Source: Haloplanus litoreus (GTDB lineage: Archaea; Halobacteriota; Halobacteria; Halobacteriales; Haloferacaceae). From it: a stretch of 64,000 nucleotides of DNA. Each line of letters begins with the position of its first letter. Position 1 is the stretch's first letter. The DNA is taken from assembly GCF_042677945.1 (NCBI RefSeq), contig NZ_JBHUDN010000003.1. The stretch is one strand, 5' to 3'. The notes under the pieces were generated by a model, which was given only the letters and a program-made list of their open reading frames with translations, searched no databases and was not told the origin of the DNA. Shown here piece after piece: positions 1 to 8,527 of this stretch. The translations under genes and the position numbers were made by a program.

Positions 1-228
1 CGTCGCGGCCGCGGCTACCGCCGGCACGGCGAAAAGGACGGCCGCGCCGACGGGAACCAGCGTCGGCAGCGTCGTGGCCCGGACGGCGACGGCCGCACCG
101 GCCACGAGGAGAGCGATCCAGAGCGCCGCCGCGACGGCCGAGGGGAGGACGCGCCGAACGCGCGGCGCGCCCCGCCAGACGACCGTCTCGCCGGCGTCGA
201 GCGAGAGCCAGTCGGGATGGGAGACCAT
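1..228 (-). CDS. PH-domain-like membrane protein, N-terminal part
   Basis: Only the first 76 residues are in the window; the gene runs off the left edge. The start ATG is the complement of 226-228. The protein opens MVSHPDWLSLDAGETVVWRG, followed by a basic stretch and two closely spaced hydrophobic segments (about residues 29-48 and 53-75). A short soluble N-terminus with a 'GE-x-V-x-W-x-G' sentence before paired membrane helices is the usual opening of haloarchaeal bacterial-PH-domain (YdbS-like) membrane proteins. The PH domain itself would lie outside the window, so the family call is an inference from the N-terminus. Function unknown. It is divergent from the exonuclease-like gene. Confidence 0.6.
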   Translation of the reverse strand, partial: MVSHPDWLSLDAGETVVWRGAPRVRRVLPSAVAAALWIALLVAGAAVAVRATTLPTLVPVGAAVLFAVPAVAAAAT

Positions 229-358
229 ACGCCGCGTTCTCCGGGACGGCTTGTAAACGTTGGTCGTGAGAGGGGGACCTCTTCGATGGATCGATACGGA
301 CAGTCGTCCGTCAGTCAGGTGGGTCGCCGTGGCGGGCGGGCGAACTGCCAGTGAACAG

Positions 359-366
359 TTATTTAT
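359..366 (+). promoter_or_regulatory. TATA box for a leaderless transcript
   Basis: TTATTTAT is centred about 28 bases before the ATG at 391, in otherwise GC-rich DNA. This is the spacing of a haloarchaeal leaderless promoter and favours ATG 391 over the GTG at 385. Confidence 0.6.
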
Positions 367-390
367 CCTCGTCGCGGACCAGATGTGGCG

Positions 391-1062
391 ATGCGATTCC
401 CGCGCGAGGACCCGGCGGCCGAGACGGTGGCGACGGTGGACATCGAAACCACGGCCGTCGACCCAGGGGACGGCGAACTCGTCGCCATCGGCGTCGGCGT
501 CCACCCGCGAGCGGAGCCGCTGACCCGGGCGACCTACGAGACGTTCCACCGTGACGGCGACGGGGAGGTGTCGCTGATCCGGGCGGCCATGGACTACCTA
601 GCCCGGAGCGGCGCCGACGCGTTGGTCACCTACAACGGCGCCGAGTTCGACCTGCCGTTCGTCGAGAGGCGGCTGGCGGAACGCGGAGCCGCACTGGACC
701 TTCCGGCGATCACCGCGTCCGAGACACACCTCGACCTGTTCTTGGACCGACGGGACCGCGCCGAGGCGGCCGACGAGCCTTGGCCCAGTCTGGAGACGTG
801 CCTGGAGTCGTACGGCTACACTCCCGCCGAAACCGTCTGGCGGGGCACCCCGGTGACGAACGAGCGGTTCGGCGACGAACTCGGTCCGGCGTATCTCCGG
901 ACGCTCGGTACGGCGACGGGCGCCCGATTCCGGGCGACGCTCGCGGAAGTCGTCGATCACTATCTGCGGACCGACCTGGAGGCGACCCTGGCGCTGTTCT
1001 ACGCCGACGTCGGCGAGCCGTTCGACTCGACGTATCTCGGCACCGAACGGCGATTCGAGTAG
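391..1062 (+). CDS. PolB-exonuclease-like (RNase H fold) 3'-5' exonuclease domain protein
   Basis: A 223-residue stand-alone DnaQ/PolB-type exonuclease fold. Three exonuclease signatures are visible in order: VDIETT near residue 18 (Exo I, D-x-E), TYNGAEFDLPF near residue 82 (Exo II) and YLRTDLEATLALF near residue 190 (Exo III, Y-x3-D), so all metal-binding acidic residues appear present. There is no polymerase domain. It is related to the predicted 3'-5' exonucleases that resemble the PolB proofreading domain; substrate and cellular role are unknown, and nucleic-acid trimming in repair is an inference. Start chosen at ATG 391 because of the TATA box 28 bases upstream; GTG 385 in the same frame is possible. 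It converges on the FAD oxidoreductase gene with a 3-base gap. Confidence 0.8.
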   Translation: MRFPREDPAAETVATVDIETTAVDPGDGELVAIGVGVHPRAEPLTRATYETFHRDGDGEVSLIRAAMDYLARSGADALVTYNGAEFDLPFVERRLAERGAALDLPAITASETHLDLFLDRRDRAEAADEPWPSLETCLESYGYTPAETVWRGTPVTNERFGDELGPAYLRTLGTATGARFRATLAEVVDHYLRTDLEATLALFYADVGEPFDSTYLGTERRFE

Positions 1063-1065
1063 GCG

Positions 1066-2346
1066 TTACAGATCCGCGAGCACCGCGTCGGCGGCCTCCC
1101 GACCGCTGCGCATCGCCCCCTGGATGGCGGACCACGCCGTGTAGTCGCCGGCGAGATACACCGTGCCGTTCGGGTCGCGGGTGTCCGGTAGGTCGTCGTG
1201 GATGCCGGGCGGTTGGGCGAACTGCGCGAACTCGATCCGGTCGGTGTGGACGTGTTCGAGGCCGGCGAACTGGCGTTCGGGATACCACGCCGCGAGGGCG
1301 TCGCGGGTCGCGTCGACCAGGTCTCCGTCGGGGGTATCGAGCGCGGCGTCCCCGAGGAACGTGGCACAGAGCAGTCGCCGGTCGTCCGGCGCGTAGCTCG
1401 ACGCGACGGCGGAGAGCGGTACGATGGCGTTCGGCCGGTCGTCGGCCGCGTTCAGGTGGATCTTTCGGGCGTCGTCCAGCGACGGCCCGTCCGGCAGGGA
1501 ACAGTACGCGGTGACGGACGGCCGGGCAGCGGTGGGGATGGCGGCCACACCCGTCAGGCGCCCGGCCGTCCGCGGGTCGGTGGCGACGACNNNNNNNNNN
1601 NCGGCGTCGACGACGCGGCTCTCGGTTTCGACCGTCGCGCCGTCGGCGTCGCCCGAGACGGCCGCGACGGGGCTGTCGAGGTGGATGGTCGCACCGGCGT
1701 CGCGGGCGCGCTTGGCGAGTTGGGCGGGGACGGCGGCCATCCCCGCCGCAGGCAGGGCGATCAACCCCTCGCTCATCGCCTTGAAGGTGTACTCGAAGAC
1801 CCGTTTCGACGTGGCGAGCGAGCGGTCGAGGGTGATGCCGCCGTAGAAGGGGGCGACGAAGTTATCGAGGTAGGATTCGGCGAACCCCCAGTCGCGGAGG
1901 TACTCGTCGATGGGCGCGTCCGCGCTCTCGAAGATGGCTACCTCGTCGCGGCTGCCGACGTGCTGACGGAGGGCGAGCGTCCGGAGTTTGTCCGTCGTGG
2001 TTACCTCCCGGTTGAACAGCGTCTCGGTGAGCGAGAGGGGGTCGCGGAGCGGGTCGGCGAGGACCGACCGCTCGCCAGGCCGGCAGATCACGGCGCCTGG
2101 CGAGAACGACTGCAGGTCGAGCGCACGCAGGTCGAGTTCCCGGCGGACGGCCGGATAGGCGGTGAACAGCACCTGAAATCCACGGTCGAGTGTGAAGCCG
2201 TCGCGCCGGCGAGTGCGGACCCGACCGCCGACCTCGTCGCGGCGTTCGAACACGGTGACGTCCGCACCGGCGTCGGCGAGGTGTCGGGCGGCGACCAGCC
2301 CCGCCAATCCGGCGCCGGCGACGGCGACCGACGGTGTATCGTCCAT
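1066..2346 (-). CDS. FAD-dependent oxidoreductase (amine oxidase / protoporphyrinogen-oxidase-like)
   Basis: A 426-residue flavoprotein. The N-terminal dinucleotide fold GAGLAGLVAARHLADAG (residues 11-27) is followed by FERRDEVGGR, the FAD-ribose-binding and GG-doublet segment of the amine-oxidase/phytoene-desaturase superfamily. The C-terminal FAD motif is VYLAGDYTAWSAIQGAMRSG. The substrate cannot be read from sequence; haloarchaeal relatives are annotated only as NAD(P)/FAD-dependent oxidoreductases. An 11-base N run (1591-1601) falls in the middle but keeps the frame on both sides, costing about 4 residues. Start ATG at 2346 chosen because it begins right before the GxGxxG fold; longer in-frame starts would extend into the divergent promoter of the next gene. 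Confidence 0.85.
   Translation of the reverse strand: MDDTPSVAVAGAGLAGLVAARHLADAGADVTVFERRDEVGGRVRTRRRDGFTLDRGFQVLFTAYPAVRRELDLRALDLQSFSPGAVICRPGERSVLADPLRDPLSLTETLFNREVTTTDKLRTLALRQHVGSRDEVAIFESADAPIDEYLRDWGFAESYLDNFVAPFYGGITLDRSLATSKRVFEYTFKAMSEGLIALPAAGMAAVPAQLAKRARDAGATIHLDSPVAAVSGDADGATVETESRVVDAXXXXVVATDPRTAGRLTGVAAIPTAARPSVTAYCSLPDGPSLDDARKIHLNAADDRPNAIVPLSAVASSYAPDDRRLLCATFLGDAALDTPDGDLVDATRDALAAWYPERQFAGLEHVHTDRIEFAQFAQPPGIHDDLPDTRDPNGTVYLAGDYTAWSAIQGAMRSGREAADAVLADL
1591..1601. other. Assembly gap (11 N)
   Basis: Run of 11 N inside the FAD oxidoreductase gene. The reading frame is consistent across it, so the length is probably right. Confidence 0.95.
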
Positions 2347-2417
2347 ACCGAGCGGTCGGCCGGCGAGGATAAAGAATCCATGGACAGGGATTTGCCCCTC
2401 CGGTCGCAACCGTCGCC

Positions 2418-3590
2418 ATGGACACTGCCGAACGGCTCCTCGGTCTCGACTGCACGGCGACCGGCGAGCGGTACGCCCCGGACCACGTCGGGCGGAGCGA
2501 CGCCGGCGCGCCGGTCACGCCGGTCTACGACCTCGACGCCGTCGACCCGACGGCCCTACCCGCCGATCCGGACTCGATGTGGGACTACGACGCCCTCCTG
2601 CCCGTCGCCGCGGGCGACGCCGTCTCCGCGGCCGAGGGGGCGACACCGTTGCTCGACGCCGACGAGCTGGCGACCGACCTCGGCGTCGACGCCGTACTCC
2701 TCAAGGACGAGGGGCGAAACCCCACGGGGACGATACTGGACCGCGGGCTGTCCGTGGCGGTGACGATGGCGGAAAAGGGGGACGCCGACCTGCTAGCGCT
2801 CGCGGCAGCGGGCGACGCCGGACAGTCGGCGGCGGCCTACGCCGGACGGATCGACACCGACTGTTACGCCTACGTCCCCTCGCGTGCCCCCTTCCCGAAC
2901 AAGGCGATGGTGAACGTCCACGGGGCGGACATGCGCGTGATCGGCGGGCGATACCCGGACGCACTCGAGGCGCTCCAGTCGGATCTGGTGACCGACTGGT
3001 ACTCGCTCCAGGAGTTCACGACGCCCTATCGCCACGACGGCTACCGGACGCTCGCCTACGAGGTGGCCGGCGCGCGCGACTGGACGGCTCCGGACGCCGT
3101 CGTCGTCGCCGTCGGCACCGGCGAGACGCTGGTGGGTATCGAACGCGGGTTCCGCGACCTGATCGAACTCGGCCTGGTCGACCGGATGCCACGCGTCCAC
3201 GCCGTTCAGGCGGAGGGATGTGCGCCGGTAGTCGACGCCCACGATGCGGGTGCCGACGCCGTCGACCCGGTGACGTATCCCGACACCATCTGCGGCGAAC
3301 TCGAGATCCCGAATCCGGCGGGCGGATCGCTCGCCCTCGACGCCCTCGCCGAGAGCGGTGGCGAGGCCGTGGTCGTGAGCGACGAGGACCTGCTGGAGAG
3401 CGCCGTCGCCCTCACCCAGCGTCTCGGGACGGAGGTGGGCGCGACGGGTGGTGCCGCCGCGGCGGGAGCCTGGGCGCTCTCGGAGCAGGGTGCCTTCGAC
3501 GACGACGAGACGGTCGTCGTGGTCAACGCCGACGCGGGTGTGAAGACGGCCGACCTGCTCCGGAGCCACCTGATGAGCCAGGGCGTCTGA
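2418..3590 (+). CDS. Threonine-synthase-like fold type II PLP protein lacking the catalytic lysine
   Basis: A 390-residue protein of the tryptophan-synthase-beta/threonine-synthase superfamily. The family block KDEGRNPTG is intact (residues 96-104), but the following SFKDRG that carries the Schiff-base lysine reads TILDRG: residue 107 is Leu (codon ctg at 2736-2738). The phosphate-binding loop region is present as VAVGTGETLVGI, and the C-terminal ADAGVKTADLL ending is threonine-synthase-like. The N-terminal zinc-ribbon seen in archaeal ThrC is reduced to a single Cys. It is therefore unlikely to be the housekeeping threonine synthase; it may be a catalytically altered paralogue, a PLP-independent enzyme or a binding protein. 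It is divergent from the FAD oxidoreductase (71 bases between starts). Confidence 0.75.
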   Translation: MDTAERLLGLDCTATGERYAPDHVGRSDAGAPVTPVYDLDAVDPTALPADPDSMWDYDALLPVAAGDAVSAAEGATPLLDADELATDLGVDAVLLKDEGRNPTGTILDRGLSVAVTMAEKGDADLLALAAAGDAGQSAAAYAGRIDTDCYAYVPSRAPFPNKAMVNVHGADMRVIGGRYPDALEALQSDLVTDWYSLQEFTTPYRHDGYRTLAYEVAGARDWTAPDAVVVAVGTGETLVGIERGFRDLIELGLVDRMPRVHAVQAEGCAPVVDAHDAGADAVDPVTYPDTICGELEIPNPAGGSLALDALAESGGEAVVVSDEDLLESAVALTQRLGTEVGATGGAAAAGAWALSEQGAFDDDETVVVVNADAGVKTADLLRSHLMSQGV

Positions 3591-3711
3591 GACGGCTCGT
3601 GTAACTGTTTTCCGACCGTCGCCGACGACGGGGGCGGCGACGGCCGGTACCGACTCGCGATGGGTCGTATGTGGATTCGGTGCGACGCACATCCGAGTTT
3701 GGCACGACAGC

Positions 3712-3733
3712 TTTATGAATTAGAGTCGTCTAA
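3712..3733 (+). promoter_or_regulatory. TATA box with overlapping DtxR-type palindrome
   Basis: A TATA-like TTTATGAATT (3712-3721) runs into TTAGAGTCGTCTAA (3720-3733), an inverted repeat TTAGA-N4-TCTAA. It lies between the TATA box and the expected start site of the DtxR-family gene (ATG 3752). The half-site resembles iron/manganese boxes of DtxR/IdeR/MntR proteins and suggests autoregulation. A closely related 14-base palindrome occurs at 63095-63108. Confidence 0.5.
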
Positions 3734-3751
3734 AAGCTGGCAGACAGACTG

Positions 3752-4441
3752 ATGCTGAGCGACGCGATGGAGGACTATCTCAAGGCAATCTATCGGCTCC
3801 AGTCCGAGGACGGTGCGCCGGTGTCCACCTCGGCCATCGCCGGCGAAGTGGACAAGACGGCGCCGACGGTGACCAGCATGGTCCAGAAACTCGCTGACCG
3901 GGGCCTACTGGAGCGCGAGAAGTACAAGGGAGTGGAACTGACCCCGGAAGGGGAGACGGTGGCGCTGGAGGTACTCCGGCATCATCGCTTGCTCGAGGCG
4001 TATCTGGCCGAGCATCTCGACTACTCGTGGACCGACGTTCACGAGGAGGCCGACGCCCTCGAACACCACATCTCGGAGGAGTTCGAACGGCGAGTGGCCG
4101 AGGCGCTCGGCGATCCGAAGGTCGACCCCCACGGCGACCCGATCCCCAGCGCGGAACTGCACCCCCTCGGCGGCGACGAGACGACGCCGCTGAGCGAACA
4201 CGAACCGGGTGATCGGGTGGTCGTCGGTCGGGTGCGTGACCGCGACGAGGAGGAACTCGCCTACCTCGACGACGCGGGCATTCGTCCGGGGACGGAGCTG
4301 GAGATCGTCGACGTGGCGCCCTTCGGCATGGTGACCGTCCGGATCGGTGACGAAGAGCAGAGCCTCCCCGAGTCGGTGGCCCGTACTATCCGGGTACGGC
4401 CGGCCAACGCCGACCCGGCCGAGGGGGTGACCGGTGCGTGA
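3752..4441 (+). CDS. DtxR/MntR-family metal-dependent transcriptional regulator
   Basis: 229 residues with the classic DtxR layout. The N-terminal winged helix (about 1-65) has AMEDYLKAIYRL and the recognition region TAPTVTSMVQKLADRGLLERE. The dimerisation/metal domain (66-140) is rich in His/Glu/Asp (HHRLLEAYLAEHL, EEADALEHHISEEFERRV, DPHGDPIP). The C-terminal SH3-like FeoA domain (about 150-222) ends in LPESVARTIRV. Such proteins bind Fe(II) or Mn(II) and repress metal uptake or activate efflux genes. The gene overlaps the start of the TMEM165-type transporter by 3 bases (GTGA), so the pair is one operon; that partner favours a manganese-sensing (MntR-like) role. Which metal is sensed is an inference. 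Confidence 0.9.
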   Translation: MLSDAMEDYLKAIYRLQSEDGAPVSTSAIAGEVDKTAPTVTSMVQKLADRGLLEREKYKGVELTPEGETVALEVLRHHRLLEAYLAEHLDYSWTDVHEEADALEHHISEEFERRVAEALGDPKVDPHGDPIPSAELHPLGGDETTPLSEHEPGDRVVVGRVRDRDEEELAYLDDAGIRPGTELEIVDVAPFGMVTVRIGDEEQSLPESVARTIRVRPANADPAEGVTGA

Positions 4442-5148
4442 CGGGCTGGCTCGAAATCCTCACCGTCGCCTTCGTCGCCCAACTCGTCGTGTTGCCCGGG
4501 GAGAAAGTCCAGTTCATCATCGCGGGGCTCTCGACCCGCTACAACCCGCTGGTCGTGGTGAGTGCCGCGGGCACGGCCTTCGCGGGGTGGACGGCGCTCG
4601 AAATCCTGTTCGGGGAGGCGCTCCAGCGGGCGCTCCCGCCCGTCGTGCTGGACGCGTTCACCGCCGGGCTGTTTTTTCTCTTCGCCGTCCTGCTCTATCG
4701 GTCCGCACCCGAAGGCGGCGACCCCGAACCCGTCGAGACGGCGACGACCGACGGCGGCGTCGCATCGCTGTCGGGCGACTTCCGGCCGACGGTGTTCGGT
4801 CGTGAACTCCCCGAGGTGTTCGGCGGCTTCGTCCCCATCTTCGCGATGATGGCGGCCGGGGAGTTCGGCGACAAAACCCAGTTGGTGACCATCGGTCTGG
4901 CGGCCCAGTACGGCGCTCACCCCGCGATCTGGGCGGGAGAGATGCTCGCCATCATTCCCGTGAGCCTCGCCAACGCCTTCTTCTTCCACCGGTTCTCGCA
5001 CCGACTGGATCTCCGGAAGGCCCACTACTTCTCGGCCGCCCTCTTTGCCTTCTTCGCGAGCGACACCGTGTTGAGTATCTTCACCGGCTTCTCCGTCTGG
5101 GAGACGGTCGTCACGGCGGTGTCGACGGCCGTCCTGGCGTTGTTCTGA
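4438..5148 (+). CDS. TMEM165/GDT1 (UPF0016) family cation transporter
   Basis: 236-residue polytopic membrane protein with about six helices in two inverted halves. The family's signature E-x-G-D-K-[TS] is intact in the second half (AAGEFGDKTQLVTIGLA, about residues 139-155). The first-half copy reads VVLPGEKVQFIIAGLS, so the acidic Glu and the Asp of that half-site are changed while the Lys is kept. Family members (yeast Gdt1, cyanobacterial Mnx, bacterial MneA) move Mn2+ and/or Ca2+, usually for export. The GTG start lies inside the stop of the DtxR-family gene, indicating translational coupling and a joint metal-homeostasis module. Transport direction and ion are inferred from family and context. 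Confidence 0.85.
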   Translation: MTGWLEILTVAFVAQLVVLPGEKVQFIIAGLSTRYNPLVVVSAAGTAFAGWTALEILFGEALQRALPPVVLDAFTAGLFFLFAVLLYRSAPEGGDPEPVETATTDGGVASLSGDFRPTVFGRELPEVFGGFVPIFAMMAAGEFGDKTQLVTIGLAAQYGAHPAIWAGEMLAIIPVSLANAFFFHRFSHRLDLRKAHYFSAALFAFFASDTVLSIFTGFSVWETVVTAVSTAVLALF

Positions 5149-5200
5149 CGCCGCGTCCGGAAGCGGTAGCGTTTTTCTCGCCGCCGGTCAGAGTCGAACC

Positions 5201-5890
5201 GTGCCGAGTCCCCTCCCCTCGCTCGCGGCCGGTATCGTCTTCGGCCTCGCCCTCGCCGCACCGCCCGGTCCGATGAACGCCGTCATCGCCGAGGAGTCCG
5301 TCAACAACGGCTGGTTCGCCGGCGCGCGAACCGGTCTGGGGGCGATGACTGCCGACGCCGTCTTCTTCGTCTGCTCGCTGCTCGGTGTCGTCACCTTCGT
5401 CGAGCGCTTCCCGACGATTCGCGCGGCGATGGTCGGCGTCGGCGGCCTCCTCATGCTCTACTTCTCCTACGGCGCCGCCTCGGAGGTGACCGACGGGATG
5501 GAGTCGGTCCCGACCGACGGCGCGGCATCCCGAGCGGCCACCGGGTTCCGCAAGGCGTTCGTGCTCGCGCTCACCAACCCCTACCAGATCCTCTTCTGGC
5601 TGACCATCGGCGTCGGGTTGCTCGAACCCGGCCGTCTCGACGTGCTCTCCTATACGCCCTACGTCGGCGCCGACCTGGCCGGTCTGTTGGTGGTCCGGAC
5701 GGGGAGTCCGGCGCTCATCGTCGGCTTCTTCCTCGGCATCGGCCTCTGGATCACCGGCTTCCCGGCGGCGCTCCGCGCGGCCCAGCGGCGGGTCGCCTCC
5801 TTCACCCCCATCGTCGCCGGCGGCAGCGCCCTCGTTCTCGCCGGGTTCGGTGTGGTCTTTCTCGTCGACGCGGTGCGGACGCTGCTCTGA
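5201..5890 (+). CDS. LysE/RhtB-family amino-acid exporter-like protein
   Basis: 229 residues, about six hydrophobic segments. The family N-terminus AAPPGPMNAVIAEES (residues 18-32) and the mid-protein NPYQILFW segment (about 126-133), equivalent to the LysE/RhtB NP-K/Q-xxLFF motif, are present. Family members export amino acids or related metabolites across the cytoplasmic membrane. The first codon is GTG at 5201; the hydrophobic helix begins within 10 residues, so no earlier start is needed. It lies 52 bases after the TMEM165-type gene in the same direction and may be co-transcribed. Substrate unknown. Confidence 0.8.
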   Translation: MPSPLPSLAAGIVFGLALAAPPGPMNAVIAEESVNNGWFAGARTGLGAMTADAVFFVCSLLGVVTFVERFPTIRAAMVGVGGLLMLYFSYGAASEVTDGMESVPTDGAASRAATGFRKAFVLALTNPYQILFWLTIGVGLLEPGRLDVLSYTPYVGADLAGLLVVRTGSPALIVGFFLGIGLWITGFPAALRAAQRRVASFTPIVAGGSALVLAGFGVVFLVDAVRTLL

Positions 5891-6086
5891 TCCGGATTGG
5901 TGTGGCCGTGTCTCGACCGTCGCGTGTGGCGGGCGCGCCGTCGAGTCGCGCGTCGCCGCGGCTGGGTGCGTTCGAACGGCCTCCGGCCTTCGTCTCCGGT
6001 GTGACGCTCCTCGCGTCCTGAACGGCCACGGTCGCGGGAGACTACCCGACCAAGCGTATTTGCCGCCCCGACTCCGACGGACACGT

Positions 6087-7256
6087 ATGCAACCCGACCT
6101 CTCGGCACTCGACGCGACCCTCGGCGACGGCGCGGACGGCTATCTCGTCGACGCCGACGGCACCGACTCGACCCAGCGCTACCTCTCGGGCTTCGACGCG
6201 CCGGACCCCTTCGTCACCTGCTACACCCCCGACGGCGTCCACCTCCTCGTCTCCGGGCTGGAGTACGGCCGCGCGAAGAAGGACGCGCGGGCGGACACGG
6301 TGTCCCGACTCGCCGACTACGACTACCGCGAACGGGTGAGCGAGGCCGGTCAGGTCGCTGGTCGGGCGGCCGTCGTCGCCGACTTTCTCGCCGAACGAGC
6401 GGTCGGGTCGGTGGCCGTCCCCGCGCGCTTCCCGCTTGGCACCGCCGACGGCCTGCGCGAGGCCGGCGTGACCGTAGACGTGGACGACGGCGACGCAGTC
6501 ACGCGGATTCGTGCGGTCAAAACGTCCGAGGAGGTCGAGTACGTCCGTCGGGCCCAGCGGGCGAACGAGCGGGCGATGGCGGCCGCGGAGTCGGTGATCG
6601 AATCGGCGACGGTCGTCGAGGGCGTACTCCACCGCGACGGCGACCCGCTGACGAGCGAGGCCGTGCGTCGAGAAATCGAACTGACGCTGCTTCGCGAGGG
6701 GTGTGCGCTGGACGAGACCATCGTCGCCTGTGGCGCCGACGCCGCCGACCCCCACGACCGGGGGTCGGGACCGCTCCGTGCAGACGAACCGATCGTCGTC
6801 GACATCTTCCCGCGCGACAAGGGGACGCGGTACCACGCGGATATGACCCGAACCTTCCTGAAAGGTACACCCGACTCGACGCTCCGGGAGTGGTTCGATC
6901 TGACCGACGAAGCACGCCGGGCCGGACTCGACGCCCTCGAACCCGGGGTCACCGGGGAGGCCGTTCACGGTGCCGTCTGCGACGTGTACGAGGCGGCCGG
7001 CGTGCCGACGCTCCGAACCAATCCCGGCGCCGAGACGGGATTCATCCACAGCACCGGCCACGGCGTCGGTCTGGACGTCCACGAACTGCCGCGGATCGCC
7101 CCCGACGGCGACGAACTCGAACCCGGAAACGTCGTGACCATCGAACCCGGACTGTACGACCCCGACGTGGGCGGCGTCCGCATCGAGGACCTCGTCGTCG
7201 TCACCGAGGACGGCTACGAGAACCTGACCGACTACCCGGTCGAACTGGTCGTGTAA
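6087..7256 (+). CDS. M24-family metallopeptidase (Xaa-Pro aminopeptidase-like)
   Basis: 389 residues with two-domain creatinase/prolidase architecture: an N-terminal domain (about 1-150) and a C-terminal pita-bread catalytic domain. The five metal ligands are recognisable: VVDIFPRDKG (Asp), HADMTRTF (Asp), STGHGVGLDVHE (His), NVVTIEPGLY (Glu) and VGGVRIEDLVVV (Glu). It probably removes N-terminal residues preceding proline, or splits X-Pro dipeptides, in the cytoplasm; no signal peptide is seen. ATG 6087 was chosen because the N-terminal domain starts there and the upstream 196 bases (5891-6086) show no coding pattern that fits. Confidence 0.88.
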   Translation: MQPDLSALDATLGDGADGYLVDADGTDSTQRYLSGFDAPDPFVTCYTPDGVHLLVSGLEYGRAKKDARADTVSRLADYDYRERVSEAGQVAGRAAVVADFLAERAVGSVAVPARFPLGTADGLREAGVTVDVDDGDAVTRIRAVKTSEEVEYVRRAQRANERAMAAAESVIESATVVEGVLHRDGDPLTSEAVRREIELTLLREGCALDETIVACGADAADPHDRGSGPLRADEPIVVDIFPRDKGTRYHADMTRTFLKGTPDSTLREWFDLTDEARRAGLDALEPGVTGEAVHGAVCDVYEAAGVPTLRTNPGAETGFIHSTGHGVGLDVHELPRIAPDGDELEPGNVVTIEPGLYDPDVGGVRIEDLVVVTEDGYENLTDYPVELVV

Positions 7257-7293
7257 CCGCAAGGCACTTCGTCGCGGTCGATCCACTGTCGGT

Positions 7294-8463
7294 GTGAACT
7301 GGCGGTATCGTCACACGGTACTGGGACTCTGCACGCTCGCGTTCGCCGCCACGATGCTGGCACGACTGGTCATCAGTCCGGTCGTGCCCGACGTGACGGG
7401 ACATTTCGACGTCTCGACGGGGGCTGTCGGACTCGCGCTCTCGGGAATGTGGGCCGCCTACGCCCTCACGCAGTTTCCGTCGGGCATCCTCGGCGACCGA
7501 TTCGGCGAACGATTGGTGATTCTCGCGGCGGTAGGCATCACCGCCGCCGCCAGTCTGTCGCTCGCGTTCGCACCCACGTTCGTGGTGTTCGGGCTGCTGA
7601 CCGTCGTCCTCGGCGCGGGTGCGGGCCTCCATTACAGCGTCGCTACGTCGCTGCTCACGAAGGAGTTCGACGACATTGGACGCGCCATCGGCGTCCACGT
7701 CGGCGGTGGTCCAGTGGCGGGGCTGGTCGCCCCCGTCGTCGCCACCGCAGTGGCCGTCCGGTTCGGCTGGCGGGCCGCCATCGGCGTCGGCGCCGCCGTC
7801 GCCGTCCCCGTCTTCGTGGCGTTCGCCTGGCGAATCGAGCGGACGCCGCCGGAACGGCCCGAGGAGTCGATGCGCGACCGGATGGCGATCCGTCCGCTGA
7901 TCGGACTGCTCACCCGTCCACCCATCGCCTTCACGACCCTCGTCGCCTTCCTCGGTGCCTTCTCCTGGCAGGCGACCGCCTCCTTCCTCCCTGCCTTCCT
8001 CGTCGCCTTCCGCGACCTGCCCGAGACGAGCGCCGGCCTCCTGTTCTCGGCGTACTTCGTCGTCAGCGGCGTCGGGACGCCGACCATCGGCTGGGTGTCG
8101 GATCGCGTCGGACGTGACGGCGCGGCCATCGTGACGATGGCGGCGGGCGTCGTTGGCTACGCGCTCCTCGTGGTCGGCCCACGGGTCGCGCTCCTGCCCG
8201 CCATCGGCCTCGTCGGCATCGCGATGACTTGGGGAGCGCCCATCCAGTCGCGCTACTTCGACAAGTTCGAACCGGACGAACGCGGCGCTGCCTTCGGCCT
8301 CGTCCGCACCGCGTACATGGTCCTCGGCGCGACGGGGAGTGTGGTCGTCGGCGCCCTCTCGGACGTGGCGGGGTGGGCCGTGGCCTACGGCCTCCTCGTG
8401 GCCGTGACGGGACTGGCGCTGGTCCTCCTCGTGTCCAACCTCGCCCTCGGACTCGATCTCTAG
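7294..8463 (+). CDS. MFS transporter
   Basis: 389 residues with about 12 predicted helices and a basic cytoplasmic loop between the two halves (around residues 180-205, RIERTPPERPEESMRDRM). The loop after helix 2 carries GILGDRFGERLVI, the major-facilitator G-x3-D-R-x-G-R/E signature, with a weaker repeat GWVSDRVGRDGAA in the second half. The overall layout resembles the nitrate/nitrite-porter-like and sugar-phosphate-porter-like branches, but the substrate cannot be told. GTG start at 7294, 37 bases after the M24 peptidase stop. Confidence 0.85.
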   Translation: MNWRYRHTVLGLCTLAFAATMLARLVISPVVPDVTGHFDVSTGAVGLALSGMWAAYALTQFPSGILGDRFGERLVILAAVGITAAASLSLAFAPTFVVFGLLTVVLGAGAGLHYSVATSLLTKEFDDIGRAIGVHVGGGPVAGLVAPVVATAVAVRFGWRAAIGVGAAVAVPVFVAFAWRIERTPPERPEESMRDRMAIRPLIGLLTRPPIAFTTLVAFLGAFSWQATASFLPAFLVAFRDLPETSAGLLFSAYFVVSGVGTPTIGWVSDRVGRDGAAIVTMAAGVVGYALLVVGPRVALLPAIGLVGIAMTWGAPIQSRYFDKFEPDERGAAFGLVRTAYMVLGATGSVVVGALSDVAGWAVAYGLLVAVTGLALVLLVSNLALGLDL

Positions 8464-8527
8464 TCCACCGTCCCGCGCCACCGTCGGCACCGAACCCCTT
8501 TTGAGCGGTGAGGGGGAAGCCACGCGC

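Noticed and set aside
1198..2763. Long plus-strand open frame opposite the FAD oxidoreductase
   Set aside because: It is antisense to a gene with clear FAD motifs, of low-complexity Arg/Gly/Val composition, and crosses the divergent start; a shadow caused by high GC.
4438..4805. Alternative frame (from 4434) over the transporter gene
   Set aside because: Arg/Pro-rich product; the GTG 4438 frame gives six helices and the EFGDKT motif.
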